From contig JAEWMZ010000257.1 of assembly GCA_023392995.1 (NCBI GenBank), positions 1-14,893 of the forward strand: 14,893 nt of DNA, given 5' to 3'. A program made the position numbers and the translations under genes. Positions 13,449 to 14,893 of this stretch are shown here, one piece after another. The notes below the pieces were generated by a model. The model was not told the origin of the DNA. It saw only the letters and a list, made by a program, of their open reading frames with translations, and made no database searches. Within the stretch, counting starts at the first letter, position 1, and each line of letters begins with the position of its first letter. This stretch comes from Bacillota bacterium (GTDB lineage: Bacteria > Bacillota > Clostridia > Lachnospirales > Lachnospiraceae).

Positions 13449-14893
13449 ATGTATTATATAGGGATTGATTTAGGAACCTCAGCCGTGAAGCTGCTGCTCC
13501 TGGAAACAGGGGGAACCATTCGCAAGAGCGTATCAAAGGAGTACCCTTTATATTTTCCCCATCCCGGATGGTCTGAGCAGCATCCGGAGGACTGGTGGAA
13601 GGCAGTTTGTGAAGGGATCACAGAGCTCACGGAGGGGATTGACAAAAGTAAGGTGGCAGGAATCAGCTTTGGCGGTCAGATGCACGGACTTGTGATACTG
13701 GATCAGAAAGATCAGGTGATACGCCCGGCGATTCTTTGGAATGATGGAAGAAGTACAGAAGAAACGGATTATCTGAATCAGGTGATTGGCAAGGAGAAAT
13801 TATCGAAGTACACAGCTAATATTGCCTTTGCCGGATTTACAGCACCCAAGATTCTTTGGGTGAAAAATAAGGAGCCGGAGAATTTTGCAAGAATCAGCAA
13901 GATCATGCTTCCCAAGGATTATATTGCCTACCGGCTGACAGGAACCTTCTGCACCGATGTATCCGACGCTTCGGGAATGTTGCTGCTGAATGTGGAAGAG
14001 AAAGCCTGGTCGAAGGAAATGCTGGAGATCTGCCATATTAGTGAGAGCCAGGTACCAAAGCTCTTTGAAAGCTATGATATCGTTGGTACGCTAAAGCCGG
14101 AGCTGGCAGAGCAGCTGGGATTAGAGAAAACGGTTAAAATTGCAGCCGGAGCAGCGGATAATGCGGCGGCAGCGGTAGGAACCGGCACGGTAGGTGAGGG
14201 CATGTGCAACATCTCCCTTGGAACCTCTGGAACCATCTTCATCTCCAGCAAGAACTTTGGGGTGGATAAATACAATGCATTGCATGCCTTTGCTCATGCT
14301 GACGGCAATTATCATCTTCTGGGCTGTATGCTTAGTGCCGCCTCCTGCAATAAATGGTGGATGGATGAGATAATCGGTTCCAGAGATTATGCAGAGGCTC
14401 AGAGTAAGATTACAGCTCTTGGTGATAACCGTGTATTCTTCCTGCCCTATTTGATGGGCGAGAGATCTCCTCATAATGATCCAAATGCCAGAGGAACCTT
14501 TATAGGAATGACAATGGATACGACCAGAGCTGATATGACTCAAGCGGTACTGGAGGGCGTAGCCTTCGCTATCCGGGACTCCTTTGAGGTGGTCAAGGCT
14601 CTGGGAGTAAAGATAGAAAGAACAAAAATATCTGGCGGCGGTGCGAAAAGTCCGTTATGGAGAAGGATTTTTGCAAATGTATTAAATATAAAGGTAGATA
14701 TCCTGGAAAGTGAAGAAGGGCCAAGCTTAGGTGGTGCTATGCTGGCAGCAGTTGCCTGCGGAGAATATGCCAACGTGGAAGAAGCCGCTAAGATTGTGAA
14801 AATTGTGGATACGATTGAGCCGGAACCGGAGCTGGCTGCAAAATATGAGATGAGATATCGCCAATTTGCTAAGATTTATCCGACGGTAAAAGA
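13449..14893 (+). CDS. xylB: Xylulokinase, 3' end cut by window
   Basis: 481 codons of a FGGY-family carbohydrate kinase; only the last few to ~20 residues appear to be missing. It phosphorylates D-xylulose with ATP to xylulose 5-phosphate for the pentose phosphate pathway. Visible motifs are the N-terminal phosphate loop 'GIDLGTS' (5-11), the substrate motif 'MHG' (78-80) in 'GGQMHGLV', 'WNDGR' (97-101), catalytic base Asp237 in 'GAADNAA', the second phosphate loop 'SLGTSGT' (256-262), the xylulokinase-typical 'ERSPHNDPNARG' (338-349) and 'SGGGAKSPLW' (395-404). The second of two adjacent ATGs (13449) is chosen because AAGGTG (13438-13443) is then five bases away; 13446 is possible. It is tightly linked to the dehydrogenase, whose stop overlaps this ribosome binding site. 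Confidence 0.92.
   Translation, partial: MYYIGIDLGTSAVKLLLLETGGTIRKSVSKEYPLYFPHPGWSEQHPEDWWKAVCEGITELTEGIDKSKVAGISFGGQMHGLVILDQKDQVIRPAILWNDGRSTEETDYLNQVIGKEKLSKYTANIAFAGFTAPKILWVKNKEPENFARISKIMLPKDYIAYRLTGTFCTDVSDASGMLLLNVEEKAWSKEMLEICHISESQVPKLFESYDIVGTLKPELAEQLGLEKTVKIAAGAADNAAAAVGTGTVGEGMCNISLGTSGTIFISSKNFGVDKYNALHAFAHADGNYHLLGCMLSAASCNKWWMDEIIGSRDYAEAQSKITALGDNRVFFLPYLMGERSPHNDPNARGTFIGMTMDTTRADMTQAVLEGVAFAIRDSFEVVKALGVKIERTKISGGGAKSPLWRRIFANVLNIKVDILESEEGPSLGGAMLAAVACGEYANVEEAAKIVKIVDTIEPEPELAAKYEMRYRQFAKIYPTVK

Noticed and set aside
13454..14773. Antisense open frames within the xylulokinase gene
   Set aside because: The plus strand carries a continuous, motif-complete xylulokinase that simply runs off the window end.

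Overview
The window looks like chromosomal DNA of an anaerobic, low-to-moderate GC Firmicute, most likely a Lachnospiraceae / Clostridium cluster XIVa relative. This rests on strong AGGAGG-type ribosome binding sites, A+T-rich spacers, AraC-type regulators with GyrI-like effector domains, a collagen-like (GAT)n surface protein, and a CUT2-type sugar ABC transporter next to pentose/polyol enzymes. This is inference from gene content and style; there is no rRNA or other marker gene here.

Layout. (1) Bases 1-480 are a mobile-element scar: the first codons of a minus-strand gene leaving the window (possibly an IS transposase), the C-terminal remnant of a large serine recombinase, and a long perfect hairpin. 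(2) Bases 489-3627 on the minus strand hold two separate AraC/GyrI-type regulators. One is coupled by a TAATG overlap to a cytoplasmic M28 zinc aminopeptidase. A terminator lies between the two regulator units. (3) Bases 3830-5007 (minus) are a tight two-gene unit: a possible ASCH/PUA-like protein followed by a DUF5131 (phage Gp37/Gp68-like) protein with a three-cysteine cluster. (4) Bases 5195-5865 (plus) are a collagen-like protein with a Cys-rich C-terminal domain and no convincing start. (5) Bases 6011-7221 (minus) are a GNAT acetyltransferase and a small Xre regulator / three-TM membrane protein operon, whose promoter is flanked by two identical 13-bp repeats. (6) Bases 7430-14893 (plus) are a sugar/polyol uptake and catabolism locus: lipoprotein solute-binding protein, a truncated chemoreceptor-like gene ending in a strong terminator, then ABC ATPase, permease, zinc- and NAD-dependent polyol dehydrogenase, and xylulokinase (cut by the window end).

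How the genes work together. The lipoprotein captures a sugar or sugar alcohol, the RbsA-like ATPase and RbsC-like permease import it, the dehydrogenase oxidises a polyol (xylitol or D-arabitol to D-xylulose is the simplest reading), and xylulokinase phosphorylates D-xylulose into the pentose phosphate pathway. The substrate is inferred, not proven.

The most interesting signal is regulatory. The binding-protein gene and the ATPase-permease-dehydrogenase-kinase unit each carry a copy of one duplicated promoter segment (7430-7567 and 9551-9688; about 81% identical over 80 ungapped bases, by hand count). Each copy has two direct repeats of the form ACAATATTTTACAT spaced exactly 21 bp apart, followed by a GTTAA-N4-TTAAC palindrome that closely matches the clostridial Rex operator TTGTTAA-N4-TTAACAA. 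This suggests joint control by an AraC-type activator and the NADH-sensing repressor Rex. The second candidate for an unfamiliar system is the DUF5131 / possible ASCH gene pair.
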